In this document: positions 23,920 to 35,299 of the stretch, in pieces | How positions within the stretch are numbered: the first letter of the stretch is position 1 | Layout of the letters: each line of letters begins with the position of its first letter | Assembly (NCBI RefSeq): GCF_003945595.2 | Contig: NW_024103696.1 | Span: 1,798,001 to 1,862,000, forward strand | Reading direction: 5' to 3' | DNA length: 64,000 nucleotides | From: Pipra filicauda | Taxonomy: Eukaryota; Chordata; Aves; Passeriformes; Pipridae | The notes under the pieces: generated by a model | Told to the model about the DNA's origin: nothing | The model's database searches: none | What the model saw: the letters and a program-made list of their open reading frames with translations, nothing else | Made by a program: the position numbers and the translations under genes

Positions 23920-25660
23920 AAATGAAGATCAGTGAAGGCTGGTTTTACTAAATTGTTGTTGTTTTTTTCCCTCCCTATTCTTCATTGCGGGTACTGATGC
24001 CTCCTGCTTGTAGCTGTCTATCACTCTGCTGCTGACAATCTTTAGACAAGAAGTATTGAAGTTTTACATAAGAGGTATTCAATGAATGGCAAAAGACTTC
24101 CTCCTTTCATAAAGAAATGTCTATGCCTGGAGCTTTAAAGTATGGAATCTTGCAGGCTTAATTTCTAAACAGAACTTGTACTATAGTTATATGGCAGGAG
24201 CAGGGCAGCCAATGTCACTGGTGCTTTCCTGGGGATGGGGATAGGCTAAGGCTGGGCAAGGAAATGGGACCAGAAATGTGCCTGGCTCAGCAGGGTGTCA
24301 GTGGGGCAATGACTGATGGCCTGAGGTGGCTGACATGGGATTCTGGCTGTAGGCAGGTGGAGGGAGCCTCAGGGCAGGAAATGAGTAGGAATATTATGTC
24401 CTAGCAGTGCCCTCAGGGCCCTGGCAATCATCCTATGTTTTAGAGATGTAGCTTGTTAGTAAGCGCCTTCACAATTGTAAACTTTTCAATAGCTCCTGAA
24501 AATTGTATTTCATTGTAGTATTCTATTTTATACCCTGTAAATCTTCTGTAATCTCATTTAAAGTCATTAGTACTTTACATCTGACCTGGTGATAAGATTT
24601 GTTTGAGTGTATAGAGGTAAAAGCACAGTTAGGCCTCTCCAAACACACAGGACAAATCTCAAAATCCAATTGTTAAGTGGGAAAACATCAATTACCTAAA
24701 CAAAAAATCAATTATTGTTAGAAGCAGCAGTACTCTAGGGAGAGATCTTCTTTAGCACAGTTAAATGTAATTGTAATAAAAATTATAGGTGATTATAGAA
24801 AAGATTTCTTTTAAAGCTAAACAAGTGGGATACTAAACATCAAATAGAATACGTTATCGTTAAGAGTATGGTTTGAATCACCTGGTAATTTGGTTACAAT
24901 CTAAGATAATTATTTTAATGCAGCCACATGTAAAGCTGTCTATATAAGAACGTTTAGGGGAAGTATACCTTAAAAAACAGCAGCACAGAGGTTTAATATT
25001 CTTTAGAGATGTCTTCCTCATGCTGAGTAAACTGCTGTGGTACCAAACACTAGTTAAATGCTTATAAAAAGAGAAACAAGTACTGGACAGAGAAACAGGT
25101 CTTGCTTTTCCTTCTGCAGCATTTGAATGGACAGCCTATAGGAGTCTGCTCCTACTTCTGGTGCCAGCTCATCGAAATGAATGGGAAACTCCTGGAAAAC
25201 CTCTAAATAGAAACACTATAGAAATCTCTAAATACAGTCCAGTATGCACAATGGGATTATGTATTATGTGATACTTTAGGAGTGTGACTTATTTGCCCTG
25301 CTAAATAGGCCTGAGAAAATTCCTCTGCTCACTCTGTATCTGTTTACAAACCTCTGAAAAGATCTGAAAAGCTTGAATTTAAAGTCAAAGAAATTCAAGC
25401 TTGTAATAGATTTTCTAAAAAGGATAATTCATCATCACCTAAGGTTAAATGAGAAGAGAATAAACTTATATTAGCTGCACTTTGGAGTTCACAGACATCT
25501 GAGAGATCTTGCATTAAGTCAAGTTAGTTTTGTCAGGACTGCCATGAGTTACTAACCTAAGACCAGCCTCAGTGTGTTGGATGATGCAGCCTTACTTGAG
25601 TTATACAAAATAATTAATCTAGTAAGTGAATGAGCTCCATCACAGTAGACCTAGTCCTCT
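23920..25660. other. Non-coding DNA with a GC-richer patch
   Basis: Mostly AT-rich. Bases about 24185-24440 are G-rich (many 'ggcagg', 'ggggatgggg' style words) but match no element I know and hold no frame of note. No gene seen. Confidence 0.55.
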
Positions 25661-25666
25661 GCAGCT

Positions 25667-25679
25667 CATAGAGGATGAT
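25667..25679. repeat. 13-bp direct repeat, left copy
   Basis: CATAGAGGATGAT; an identical copy lies at 26088-26100. Together they bracket the CpG-rich insert, in the manner of a target-site duplication. A shorter copy of its first nine bases is at 25704-25712, inside the left end of the insert. Confidence 0.8.
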
Positions 25680-26087
25680 CACACACACACACACACACAC
25701 CCCCATAGAGGACTTCAAGCCTGTGCAGTGGATTTTTTAGGTGAGACGCAGTATGCGCGGAACTGAACCCACCCTTTAATCCTAAGGTTCATCTGCCAGG
25801 GCCGAGCGAGCTTGGACAGTGGTAGTGAGGTCCTCAGGACGTAGGTTTAATTAGAGTGACCTTCTCTTAGATGGATGGCCTTACAGGGCTATGCGAGCTC
25901 CATCTGCCCCGGTTTAGAGTTGTCCTTCTCCTCTGTGTGCTCGGAGGCTCCTCTTCTCATCTCCCATGAGGGCACAGTCCACGCCGGTGAAGCTCCCTCT
26001 CTCAATCTCCTTTCCCTGCCCAGGGCCAGGCGCCTGGGGCTGTGCCGCGCCACACGCACGCTGCTGGGACCGGGGCCGGGCCACACC
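25680..26087. other. CpG-rich 408-bp insert of unknown identity
   Basis: Starts with a (CA)n run (25680-25701), then 'ccccatagagga', then an unusually CpG-rich sequence. Examples are 'gacgcagtatgcgcgg' near 25744-25760, 'gccgagcgagc' near 25801-25811, and 'gccgcgccacacgcacgctg' near 26044-26063 followed by 'ccggggccggg'. About twenty CpGs occur in 400 bases, against nearly none outside. It is bounded by perfect 13-bp direct repeats. Possible readings are a young retroposed sequence, one unit of a roughly 384-bp satellite (CATAGAGGA recurs at 25704 and 26088), or a real CpG-island promoter. I do not recognise it as rRNA, 7SL, tRNA or an LTR with TG/CA ends. Frames on either strand here look like chance. 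Confidence 0.5.
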
Positions 26088-26100
26088 CATAGAGGATGAT
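26088..26100. repeat. 13-bp direct repeat, right copy
   Basis: CATAGAGGATGAT, identical to 25667-25679. Followed by unremarkable sequence leading to the minisatellite. Confidence 0.8.
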
Positions 26101-26205
26101 GGTAGAGCAGATATCGACACTGTAGTGTCTGAGGGACCCCCCACCAGAGCATACAGTTATGTCTCCTATTGCAACAGGTCTTACCCAATACTTTGTCCCT
26201 GTCTT

Positions 26206-26265
26206 TCTTATGTGCCCCTTTCTCATGTGCCCCTTTCTCATGTCGCCCGTTCTTATGCTGCCATA
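26206..26265. repeat. 15-bp minisatellite, four units
   Basis: Four back-to-back 15-base units: 26206-26220 TCTTATGTGCCCCTT, 26221-26235 TCTCATGTGCCCCTT, 26236-26250 TCTCATGTCGCCCGT and 26251-26265 TCTTATGCTGCCATA. The first two differ by one base; the others are more diverged. It lies at the 3'-side end of the following minus-strand CR1, in the part just after its 'gagacctta' motif. Confidence 0.85.
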
Positions 26266-26855
26266 AGGTCTCCCCAGAACCTTCTCTTCTCCAGTTTGAA
26301 TAACCCCAACTCTCTCAGCCTTTTCTTGTAGAAGAGGTGCTCCAGCCCTCTGATCATTTTTGTGGCTCTTCTCTAGACTCACTCCAACTGGTCCATGTCT
26401 TTCTTGCACTGAGGACTCCAGAGCTGGACACAGTGCTCAAAGTGGAGTCTCACCAGAGCAGAGTAGAGGGGGAGAATCACCCTCCTCAACCTCCTGGCCA
26501 TACTTCTTTTGATCCAACCCAAGCTGTGGTTGGCTTTCCAAGTTGCAAACGTGCATTGCCAAATCATGTTTTGCTTCTTGTCAAGTAGCATCCTGAAGTC
26601 CTTCTCAGGGCTTTCCTCAATCCTTTCTCTCCCCAGCCTGTATTTGTGCTTGGGATTGCACAGACTCACATGCACAGCCTTTCACTTGGCCTTGTTGAAC
26701 TTCATGATGTTTGCACAGACCCCCCTCTCAATCCTGTCAAGGTCCCTTCCCTCCAAAGTGTCAACCACACAACTCAGCTTGGTGTCTTCTGCAAATTTGC
26801 TGAGTGCCCTCAATCCCACTATCTGTGTCTTTAATGAAAATATTAACATGATGTA
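26265..26855 (-). pseudogene. CR1 reverse transcriptase remnant (broken)
   Basis: Coding part of the CR1 copy just described: two successive frames on the minus strand (26897-26682, then 26675-26379) carry the palm and the C-terminal RT blocks, joined by a frameshift near 26676-26682. The aspartate-to-glutamate change in the F-A-D-D box would itself be expected to impair catalysis. Confidence 0.75.
26266..26855 (-). mobile_element. CR1 retrotransposon, RT fragment without a 3' tail
   Basis: On the minus strand this runs from the RT palm (N-I-F-I-K-D-T-D-S-G, then L-S-K-F-A-E-D-T-K-L near 26765-26795) through I-M-K-F-N-K-A-K, N-P-K-H-K-Y-R-L-G, E-K-D-F-R-M-L-L-D, V-I-L-P-L-Y-S-A-L-V-R-L-H-F-E and K-K-D-M-D-Q-L-E. 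It ends at the region equivalent to 'gaaggttctggggagacctta'. The normal CR1 3' UTR and octamer tail are absent; the copy dissolves into the 15-bp minisatellite. The catalytic box reads F-A-E-D instead of F-A-D-D. Frameshifts separate the blocks, so it is inactive. Confidence 0.9.
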
Positions 26856-26859
26856 GGAC

Positions 26860-28925
26860 CTAAAAGAAACTTTTTTTTCTGAAGTAGCAGAAAGCACTCC
26901 ATTAGCAATAGTATACTCCTTCTGGGGGAATATGAAGCTCTAACCACTGTGATTCTAGCATCGGTTTTGGAATTTTGCCTGTTACTGGATTAATTTGCAC
27001 AGATAATAACACTACCAAATTTATACAATCAAGTTTTGTGGGTATACAAGATAAAGTAAAATACTACCAGCATGTATAAACAGAATGTTTATGTCTATAC
27101 AGACAGGTGATGTATAAGCCTGAGATGAGACTGATTCTCATGCTAGTGAGGGCACCTCTGAACAACTTTACATATAATTGAGCTTTCTAAGTAAGAATTG
27201 TAGGGTGAGATTATAGGACATAATGAATTCTCTGCCTTATTGACAACAAAGTAGTTTGGTAGGAAACTTTCCACATTCATGGGAAGAACTGACTGATGTC
27301 TACTATTAAAATGTAGATACTATTAATTTAAAGATCTCCTCCATGTCAAGAATACCATTAGCATTCTAATGTAACTGTCTTCCATTCCTGGAACCCATAC
27401 GCACCCAGGAGAAATCAACATGAAAATATCATCATCTATTTATACCAAATAATACTATAAGTGGAACTGTAAATATTATGAGCCTGTTTGATGCCATATT
27501 TTTTAAAATGTTTTCTTATTCACAGTGGGCAAACTAAATTCATGACATATCTGAAACACTGAAAACACACTTGAACAGCTTTTTTAAGTTGCAAGTCATC
27601 AAACCTGTATCTGTGTGGCATGCCAGTATAGTTCTAATAGGACTTATGCAGAGATAGAAAAGGAATAAGTACATAATTAGAATGAATGTAAGAATAACAG
27701 ATCAAATATATTGTGTCATATCTGTTATACAGAAACTACTGAGGCCTTAAAAAAGTTTCAGTTAATTAAGTTAATCAAGTCAGTGCTTGAACAGATGTAG
27801 GAGGTATTAGCATGGACAGAAAAGTAAAATGAGAGAATGACCTGTTATATCTGTCTGTACAAGGAGGTTTCAGATAAATGCCTATAATTCACCAATGCCT
27901 TAATTGTTCCAATGGTACACCACTCAATTCTGTAGTTAAAAAAGAGGAAAAAAAGGAAAAAAGAAGTTTAATGACCTGTTCCAACAGTACAAGTAATTGC
28001 TTTCATTCTCATTAAAATTAATGCAAGTTACGTTCTGCTGGATACAGAAAACTCAGAATTGTACTGTATCAACTAAAAACGTATAGTTAAAAAGGAACTG
28101 CAGCTGAAGCTTTTTTGACATCATCGATAGGGTTTGGGATTTTTTTTTTTTATTTCTGGGAAAAAGAGGACATCATTATGGAATTTTTAACAAAAAAGGA
28201 AATCTTCATTAAACAACTTTCCCCTTAGTTTGCTATATTCTTCTTTTCATTTTTTTTCTAAAAAAAAAAAAAGACTAAAATAATGTTATTGGTAAAAAGA
28301 AATGCATAGTCAGTGCTTTTCAATTTGTATGAGATTTATATATTTTTCATTTACTTTCTATCCCTGTTAAATACTGAAACTAATTCTGAGGTCTTTAATA
28401 CAAGTGATTTGGAATTAATAGAGTAGTATCACTAAAACCTGTCTTATGTGATAGTAAGTATATGATTATAGGAAGCCAATACTTCCTGACATATGTTGAA
28501 ATGGGATTTTTAAAACCATTTCTTGTCCTTCTTTATTTGAAAGGTGAAAACAGAATACATGGACAGTTGGTCCTGGAATGTAGAATCAATCTCTGACCTG
28601 TCAGTACTGGGGTGGGCTGACACCATATAGGAGTATACCACTGGAATGCAACACAATTTTAAAAACTGAAAAAATGTTTGCAAAGATAGGTTGAATTCAA
28701 TTTAAATATTGTAGTACAGTTTGGGATGATTGTCAGGATTTGGTGTAAAGGGACACAAGAACTGGACGATAGAAGATGGGACACAAGCAGATAGATAATA
28801 GTAGAATTTTACTTAAGTATATATAAATGTTACTAGGAGGATTAAGTTTTATATTTTAAATAAATATTGTGAATATTTTAAAGAAATAGTATGGTTGATA
28901 CATCAGAATATTTTTGCTATTGAAT
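26860..28925. other. AT-rich non-coding DNA, no gene
   Basis: No recognisable feature apart from A- and T-runs near 28140 and 28260. No frame long enough to suggest an exon with supporting splice sites. Confidence 0.6.
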
Positions 28926-28929
28926 AATA

Positions 28930-29042
28930 TGCTGGAGGGAGCTTTGGGCAATGTGCTCCAGTGGGTGGCATCCCTGCCCATGGCAGGGAGTTTGGAACTA
29001 GATGATTTTTAAGGTCCCTTCTAATCCAAATTATTCTATGAT
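28930..29042 (+). mobile_element. CR1 3' terminal fragment
   Basis: Carries the CR1 3' UTR phrases 'ggcatccctgcccatggcag' (about 28968-28987), 'tttggaactagatga' and 'aaggtcccttctaatccaaa', ending in the tail 'ttattctatgatttta' at about 29030-29045. Only the last 110 bases of CR1 are present, a typical heavily 5'-truncated insertion. Confidence 0.88.
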
Positions 29043-29049
29043 TTTATAG

Positions 29050-29288
29050 AGAAGTGCTAAAAATTAAATTTAGCAAGAAAGTTTCCAGTTAGACACTGAG
29101 AAAAAAGTTGCAACAGTAATGATAATGAAGTGCTGGTATAGACTGCCTGGGGAAAGATTGTGGAACCCATCAATGGAAGAATCTTTAAAAATATATTAAA
29201 CAAATATAAGTCAGGAATTATATCTCCTTGGGTCAGAAGAATAAAACATAAGACTTCTTAAAGACCTTTCCAGATCTGTTTTTATAAG
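29050..29288 (+). mobile_element. Ancient CR1/L3-like 3' UTR fragment
   Basis: A diverged match to the 3' UTR layout of older CR1 subfamilies: 'gcctggggaaagattgtgga' near 29144-29163, 'cccatcaatggaagaatcttt' near 29167-29187, a block equivalent to 'acaaacacctgtcagg', and finally 'aaagacctttccagatctgtttt'. The tail octamer is lost. It lies directly beside the younger CR1 tail at 28930-29042 on the same strand. Confidence 0.6.
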
Positions 29289-29289
29289 A

Positions 29290-29870
29290 AGTCAGTATGA
29301 ATATTTGATTAAAATTACCTGATTGACCTCAAGAGAAGAATTTGTAAAATTAAGGAAAATAAATAAGAAACAGATGGTAGATATGATTCTGCTTAGAGAT
29401 GTATTTAGAATTCTCGAGTTTATAGGTTTAATTTCAGGGATAAGCTTTTTGTGTGATTCAATGAGTACAAAAGTGTGAATTCCTGTACTTTTTATTTTTG
29501 TAGTTCTAATTCTATATTTTGGAATTATATATTTTTAAATCACAGTACATTAAAGCAGTTTTTTCATCTTCTGTTTGCTATGTATTCATTACCATTTCTA
29601 ATTGAAATGACCTAAGATTGAGTTTCCATTGTATTAACTCACAGGTACTGTGAAAATATTAAAATATGTTTTTGGCTTACAGTATGTCCTTGCAGTGCAA
29701 CAGTAGGATATAGCTGATTATATCATCTCACCAACACAAGCGAATTGATACAACTTTAGTGATACCGAGCAGTCAAGACTGCACCTTTAGGAATCCTATC
29801 ATGATTTTTGTCACTGATTAAATATGAGAGTACTTGCGTGGTCCACCCTTGAAAAACTTCATGGATGACA
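29290..29870. other. AT-rich non-coding DNA, no gene
   Basis: Nothing recognised in these 580 bases. Confidence 0.55.
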
Positions 29871-29875
29871 ACACC

Positions 29876-30673
29876 TGTTATGTTGTGGGGGTAAACTGTC
29901 TATATATATCCAAAACACTCTCTTTTTTGGGGCTGTTTGCCCCAAACCGGTTGTTTTAGAGTGATAAAGTAGCCTGATCACCTCAATTTATCATTTTTAA
30001 CATGGAAGTGGCCATCAGTTTTTGTTTCTGTTGTCTGTGTTGTCTGTATCCAATTGCCAGCAGCACTTAAGAAAGCACAGGAAATATCAGAGAGCAGAGG
30101 AGTGAGAAACAAAAAACAAAAACACGCCCCCAAATCACAAAACACAGCTGTAAGAAACAGCCCTCAAACACCAGGAGAAGGGGAAAGGGGAGAAGGTGCC
30201 CCAGGTGCCTCAGCAGGCATCTACACTGCCACACATTGAGAACCTGACACTTAAGGAGATGGATATTCCTAGAAGGAAACTGCAGCCCATGAAAAGCCCA
30301 CAACGGAGCAGGAAAAAAAGGGAGGTGGAAGAGAGAAATTTATGGGCTAACCATAACCCAATCATTCCCCCACCTCCTGTGCTGCTTGGGGAGAGGGGAG
30401 GAGATAGAGAAATAAGGAACAGAGGAGCCTGGAGAACATGAGGATGGAGGAAGGTATTGTTGTAATTTTGTCTTTGCTTCTCAAATCCAAGTCTATTTTA
30501 ATTTTCCTCAAACCAAGTCTATCATGCCTATGACAGTAATTTGGTAAGTCATTTCCCTGTCTTTATCTCAATCCAGGAGCTTTTCCACTTTATTTTTTCC
30601 CCTTGTTCTGCTGGTGAAGAAGAGAGAGAGGCTGGCTGAACACTTGGCAGACTGTTAAAGTCAATCCACCCCA
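29876..30673 (+). mobile_element. Avian ERV LTR, decayed (ends ...GTCAATCCACCCCA)
   Basis: The right half follows an abundant avian LTR layout. It has 'cagcagcact' near 30058, 'ggtgccccaggtgcc' near 30195, 'ctgcagcccatg' near 30281, 'ccataacccaatcattccccc' near 30351, 'aagtctatcatgcctatgacagtaatttgg' near 30514, 'ccctgtctttatctcaatcca' near 30556 and 'gaagaagagagagaggctggctgaacacttggcag' near 30617. It ends with a degraded form of '...gggtcaacccaccaca'. The left half has 'ggggctgtttgccccaaaccgg' near 29929-29950 and 'agtagcctgatcacctcaattt'. No target-site duplication was found and the left edge near 29876 is a guess. Short frames inside are not genes. Confidence 0.7.
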
Positions 30674-30689
30674 GTCATAATAAATGTTA

Positions 30690-31190
30690 ACTAGGGAATT
30701 AGAGAGCAAACCTGAAAGCAAATCTGAACATTTTGAAAAGGTGGGGTGAGAAGCCTTGGAGTGGGATCAGAGGTAGTGATCCTGCCAGGTGTCACCCTGT
30801 TGCATTTGTATTCCTGCCTGGGCCAGGCCTAGCACCTCCTGGTTGGATGCAGGAACAGCCTTCACCCAGGCATTGATCCACAGCACAGGAGCAGCATGAT
30901 GCACAGCTTTTCAGGATGCATCTTGAGCTGCATGTTGTTCCTGCCCATGGCTTTTCCTTTAGCTGGGCACAGGCAGCCACAAGGATGCACACTACTGGAG
31001 CACCCACATCTCCACGGGAGGGTCTACATGTGGGAAACCTGCATCCATACTCTGAGGTGGGGGTATGTGTAACCCACATTGGTAGGGATTGTATACAGAT
31101 GTATGTCTGTGTTTGACTGCAATCTTCTGGGATTAGTTGTAGGTGTGTGTTCAGCAAACAATAGGTGTTTATTAGCATTTTGTAAGTGAA
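30690..31190. other. GC-richer non-coding patch after the LTR, unidentified
   Basis: Bases about 30730-31040 are richer in G and C ('cctgcctgggccaggcctagc', 'gggcacaggcagccacaagg'). Its place just downstream of a plus-strand LTR could make it leftover internal retroviral DNA, but I see no primer-binding site and no gag-, pol- or env-like motif in any frame. The minus-strand frame at 30792-31178 is not recognisable. Confidence 0.4.
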
Positions 31191-31199
31191 AGTACTGCA

Positions 31200-34100
31200 G
31201 ATTATCCACTGTATTAATGAAATTGATTCTTAATATTTAGTTCATTGATTGTCAGTTAATTACATGCCATTAATAAATGGGTGAATCAATCCTGATTTGA
31301 TTTAAACTCCATGAAATGAATTTAAATTGAACTGCTCAGCAGTTTTCCCCAGTAGCAATTTGCTACTGGTCTTTTGGTAAAGCTAATTTTCAGATCCATA
31401 AGGCAATATAGGTGCCAAACTGTATTCACAGAAACTAAACTTAATTGTTACATATTTTCCCCAAAAAATTTCTTTACACACTCACAGTTTTTTTAGTTAA
31501 TGTGACAATTAGGGTGGAATTTTATTACCTGAAAATAATGTTTGCCAACAGGCTTTGATGTCATTCTATGTGACTAAGCTTCTGTTACAGTCAGTAGAAT
31601 CTAATCAATATAGTCAACAGTGCCCAAATTTCTAAAAATAATCATTAATCTCACTAACTACCAGAGACTTGATTATGTGGGCATACTAATAGCATTTGAG
31701 GTGACTTTTGGTATCTCAACTGTCTTACAGCTGTCATTCCACTTGTTCTCCTGTATTCTTACATAAGTTCTGTGTGATTCCTACAAGAACTGCATTAATG
31801 CCTTAACTGTGTTACTGAGCTGTATTTGGGAATAGATGTATGTCTTTCAGGAGCTGAGTGGAGCTGCAGGAGTTGATTTTAGAGTGACCTAATTGTTTTT
31901 GTTAACTAAGCATCTACTAATTTCTTAGAAGCCAGTATATTTAGGACATGTATAGGTACTTATATGTAGACGTCTGAAATTAGATATTTTCATTTGTAAC
32001 TAAATCCCATCCTGTATGTGTGACACTGAACAGCTCTCTCAGACAAGGGCAATTTTGTAATCTGTAAATTAGTCACATATAAGTGAAAGTTTTGTCTTCA
32101 ATCTACTTCTAAACATGAACTTTGTAATCAGAGCTCTCCAGGTTGCACCATTTTGAGTACCACAATTTCAAATTTGTAGAAGCTAGTTAAGCTACCCTAA
32201 CAACTAAACAAAAAAAAATCATCCTCATTGGACTGCAGTATCAGAACGTCTATTATTATTCACTTTCAACTCCTATGAATTTTGCGTTTCTGGTTGCAGA
32301 GCACTGTATATCAGCTAAGAGGAAGGAGCTGAATTTTATTCTAGTTTTGTCTTGCTCTAGAGCACAGTGCTGGCCATCTCAAGTTCAATCTCTTCAGACT
32401 ACGATTTACTCAGATTTCCACTTACAAGCCAAATTCTGTAATCAAGAGGCTGTTTTGAAAAATGGGGTAACTGTTCTTTGCAGGAATAGGATTCAGGCAG
32501 TCAATGTCAGACATTCCCTTTTTCCTGACTGTTTGCGTCTGACTGTTCCTATTTGCATCTTCTCACTTTTCATTCTGAGTTTTGTGAATCTCATTCAAAC
32601 TTTTCTCTACAGGTTTCTGCTTCTATACAGTTAAATGTCCTTTTAGAATCAGATGCTTATTTTTTATATACTGTAATCTTCTCTGTCATACCTTTGGCAG
32701 TCTGACTCTTCATGTTTTCTGGCCAAATTCATCTTTGTGTGGGTTGCTGTGGTTTCAGCAAAATAAGCTACTTGACATCAAGTCTTCTTTCTGTACATCT
32801 GAAATGGAGAAATTAATTTCTAATTCCCAAAATTGTTTAGAAGACTAATTAGTTATTGTTGTCGCAAACCTCTTAGGATTAAAATACTACATGAAGGAAA
32901 GTATTATCATATAATTGTTCTCCCTGAAAACATAAGCCATATTTTGTTAGATGACTGTGGATGCTTTCTTTTAAATTCTTTTTTTATTTTTTTAAACCTG
33001 TTTAAGTTTGTTGTTTGTGGGGTTTTTTTCTTATTTTTTTTTCCTGAGAGTAGAAAATGTTTCACAACATAATTGAATTTCCCATCATCCGGAAAATACA
33101 GGCTCCTAGGTAAACAAATGCCCTTTTTTGCTTTGCTTTTTCTTTCCTTTTTTTTCCCCTAAACCATATTGAATATATCATTGGAATTTTTCTTGTTATA
33201 ATAGTTTTTATTGTATGTAGAGGTAAAACATTGTCTCTTGTTCACTATTGGTCAAACTAGTTTGAGGCACCTTTCCTGAGAGATTCATTTGTATGCAGAA
33301 ACTATGTCCTTGTCGCTTTCTGAAGTGAATTTTCAAACAAGGATAGTTCTCACCAGATAAATGACATTTTATGAAATCACAAAATGTGCCTAAAACAGCA
33401 TAATGGCTTTAAAGCATTTTAATTAGCTATTTGGCAAATCAACAGATGTAGAGTATCATTGAGCATGCATAATTTATCTACTAACAATAGTGTCTGTATT
33501 TTTTAGGAGCTCATAACACTGCCTTTCACTTGTGCTTTTATACACCATTGATTGTAATCCTAACAGTTTGCAAGAACTTTAAACACAAAATTCTCAAAAC
33601 AGTGAAATTCTAAATGAAATAATATATCCAGTTTTATACTGACCATATCATGTCATTCCTTATTACTAGCTACACTCAAAAGCTTCAAAAGACCTCTATT
33701 ATTAATATCAGATTTTTTATTCTGTAATATTTTAAAAAAATATAAACTATTTAAATATTATGATTACAGCAGAACATCTCCTTTTATCTGAGAGCAAGAA
33801 ACACACCTGAAACTTTGCAGATCCTTCCGGAGAACCTCCTGAAACTACTAGGATAGGAAACTACTAACATAGTGGTACCCAAACCATTATCATTTGACAC
33901 TATTTTACATTTCTTATTTATATATTTGTTACCAGAGTTCGCTCTAGAGTAACCTATGTTTCCTTGTATTTGCTTTTTCTTCTTTCTTCACATATGAGGT
34001 TAAAGATACAGAGGTATGCTGGCATCTGTTTCCTAAATATCTGATATACTTCAATACACTTAGAGGTGTCTGAGAGCCATGAGACAATGACAGATGTAAC

Positions 34101-35080
34101 ATAAGTCCTAATCAGATAAATTTCTCTCTGAAGAAGCAACTGGAAGCTAGACAGGATACTGAAATGGCACTGCAAGTTTGTTTTTAGACAGGTGAATCAC
34201 ATCCACTTTGGATTCAGCTCAAGATTAAATTATCCACATTTATGTTTTTAACTGTCTGAAACTTCTTTGTGATATCTAAACCCCATTACAATCATTGCAC
34301 ATCTCAGTACAATCTATGTAACTTGGGAAGCAATTCAGTTTGTCCAAAAATACTCCTCTAATGCCTGAATCAATCCTTGAGACTTGGCAGTTGGAGTCAC
34401 TTGAAATATGCTAGGGTATCCCACCTGACCATTAGCTGCCATTCCAGAAGACCTATTGCCCACTCAGTGTCTCTGCTGGCACTAGGTCCCTGTGTTTGGG
34501 CAACCAATGCTGATCTGGTGGGTGATTAGTTAAATAGTTCTGGGTAATTAGAGGAATATGCTGACTATATTGACTAGACTGGTTCATTCAAAAATAGACA
34601 CAAACATTTTGAGATACCTCTTTATATTATATGTCCTTATCTGGAGTGGGAATCATTCTGTACATGCTTTGATAGTGTTAAGACAGTCATCCATCTTGTA
34701 GCTTATAACTCAAAAGGATATTATATCTATAGGGGAACATTCATACAAAAAAAAAATTAAAATCTGATTCCTGTTTAGAAAGATGTATTTGTATCACCCT
34801 TTGATAAAGGGTCAGCACTGACTGACATGAACCACTGCTAGTTTTATGCCTTGAGATATTTCTCTCTGTATAGGAATTAGTTACTCCTTACGATATGGAT
34901 ATAGGGAATCACTGAGATGCTTCTATAACTTTTTAATTCTCTCATGTCAGTTCTACCTTTTGAAACAGTTTTGAAATTTGAATTGCTGCCACCACTACTT
35001 GCTCCTTCCCACTATGACTTTGCAGCTAAAAGTCAAACATTTCCAAATAGTTAATTCTCTTTGACTTATGCATAGCATGT
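31200..35080. other. AT-rich non-coding DNA, no gene
   Basis: Nearly 4 kb without recognisable gene or repeat. Frames near 32275-32634, 32833-33072 and 33954-34175 are serine/phenylalanine-rich translations of T-rich DNA with no motifs. Confidence 0.6.
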
Positions 35081-35084
35081 GTAC

Positions 35085-35284
35085 TGTTGGGAGTTATCTG
35101 TGGAGCTGCATCATGGAATTTCCCATTCTGACCACATCCTTGGACATGAGAACTCTGGGCATTGCATGCTGGCCCACTGTCCAGGAACTGTGAAGTACTA
35201 CTGGAAGTGGCTTGACTGTTATTTTAGGTATCTCAGCTCTCATTCTTAAGGAGACAACACGTGTTTAATAAACGCAATATGACA
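35085..35284 (+). mobile_element. Candidate short LTR
   Basis: Begins TGTTGGGAGTT at 35085, is richer in G and C than its flanks, contains AATAAA at 35267-35272 inside 'gtgtttaataaacgc', and could end at ...ATATGACA (35284). A TG start, CA end and polyadenylation signal fit a small retroviral LTR, but the flanks (GTAC left, TCTT right) show no duplication and I cannot name a family. Confidence 0.33.
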
Positions 35285-35299
35285 TCTTTATATTATATT

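Noticed and set aside
25680..25701. (CA)n run as evidence of a CRISPR-like or satellite array
   Set aside because: It is a simple dinucleotide microsatellite of about 11 units; no spaced repeats are present anywhere in the window.
26002..26409. 135-residue minus-strand frame with a repeated MRKGH-type motif
   Set aside because: The repeat is the 15-bp minisatellite and the frame crosses from CR1 into the CpG-rich insert; no protein is supported.
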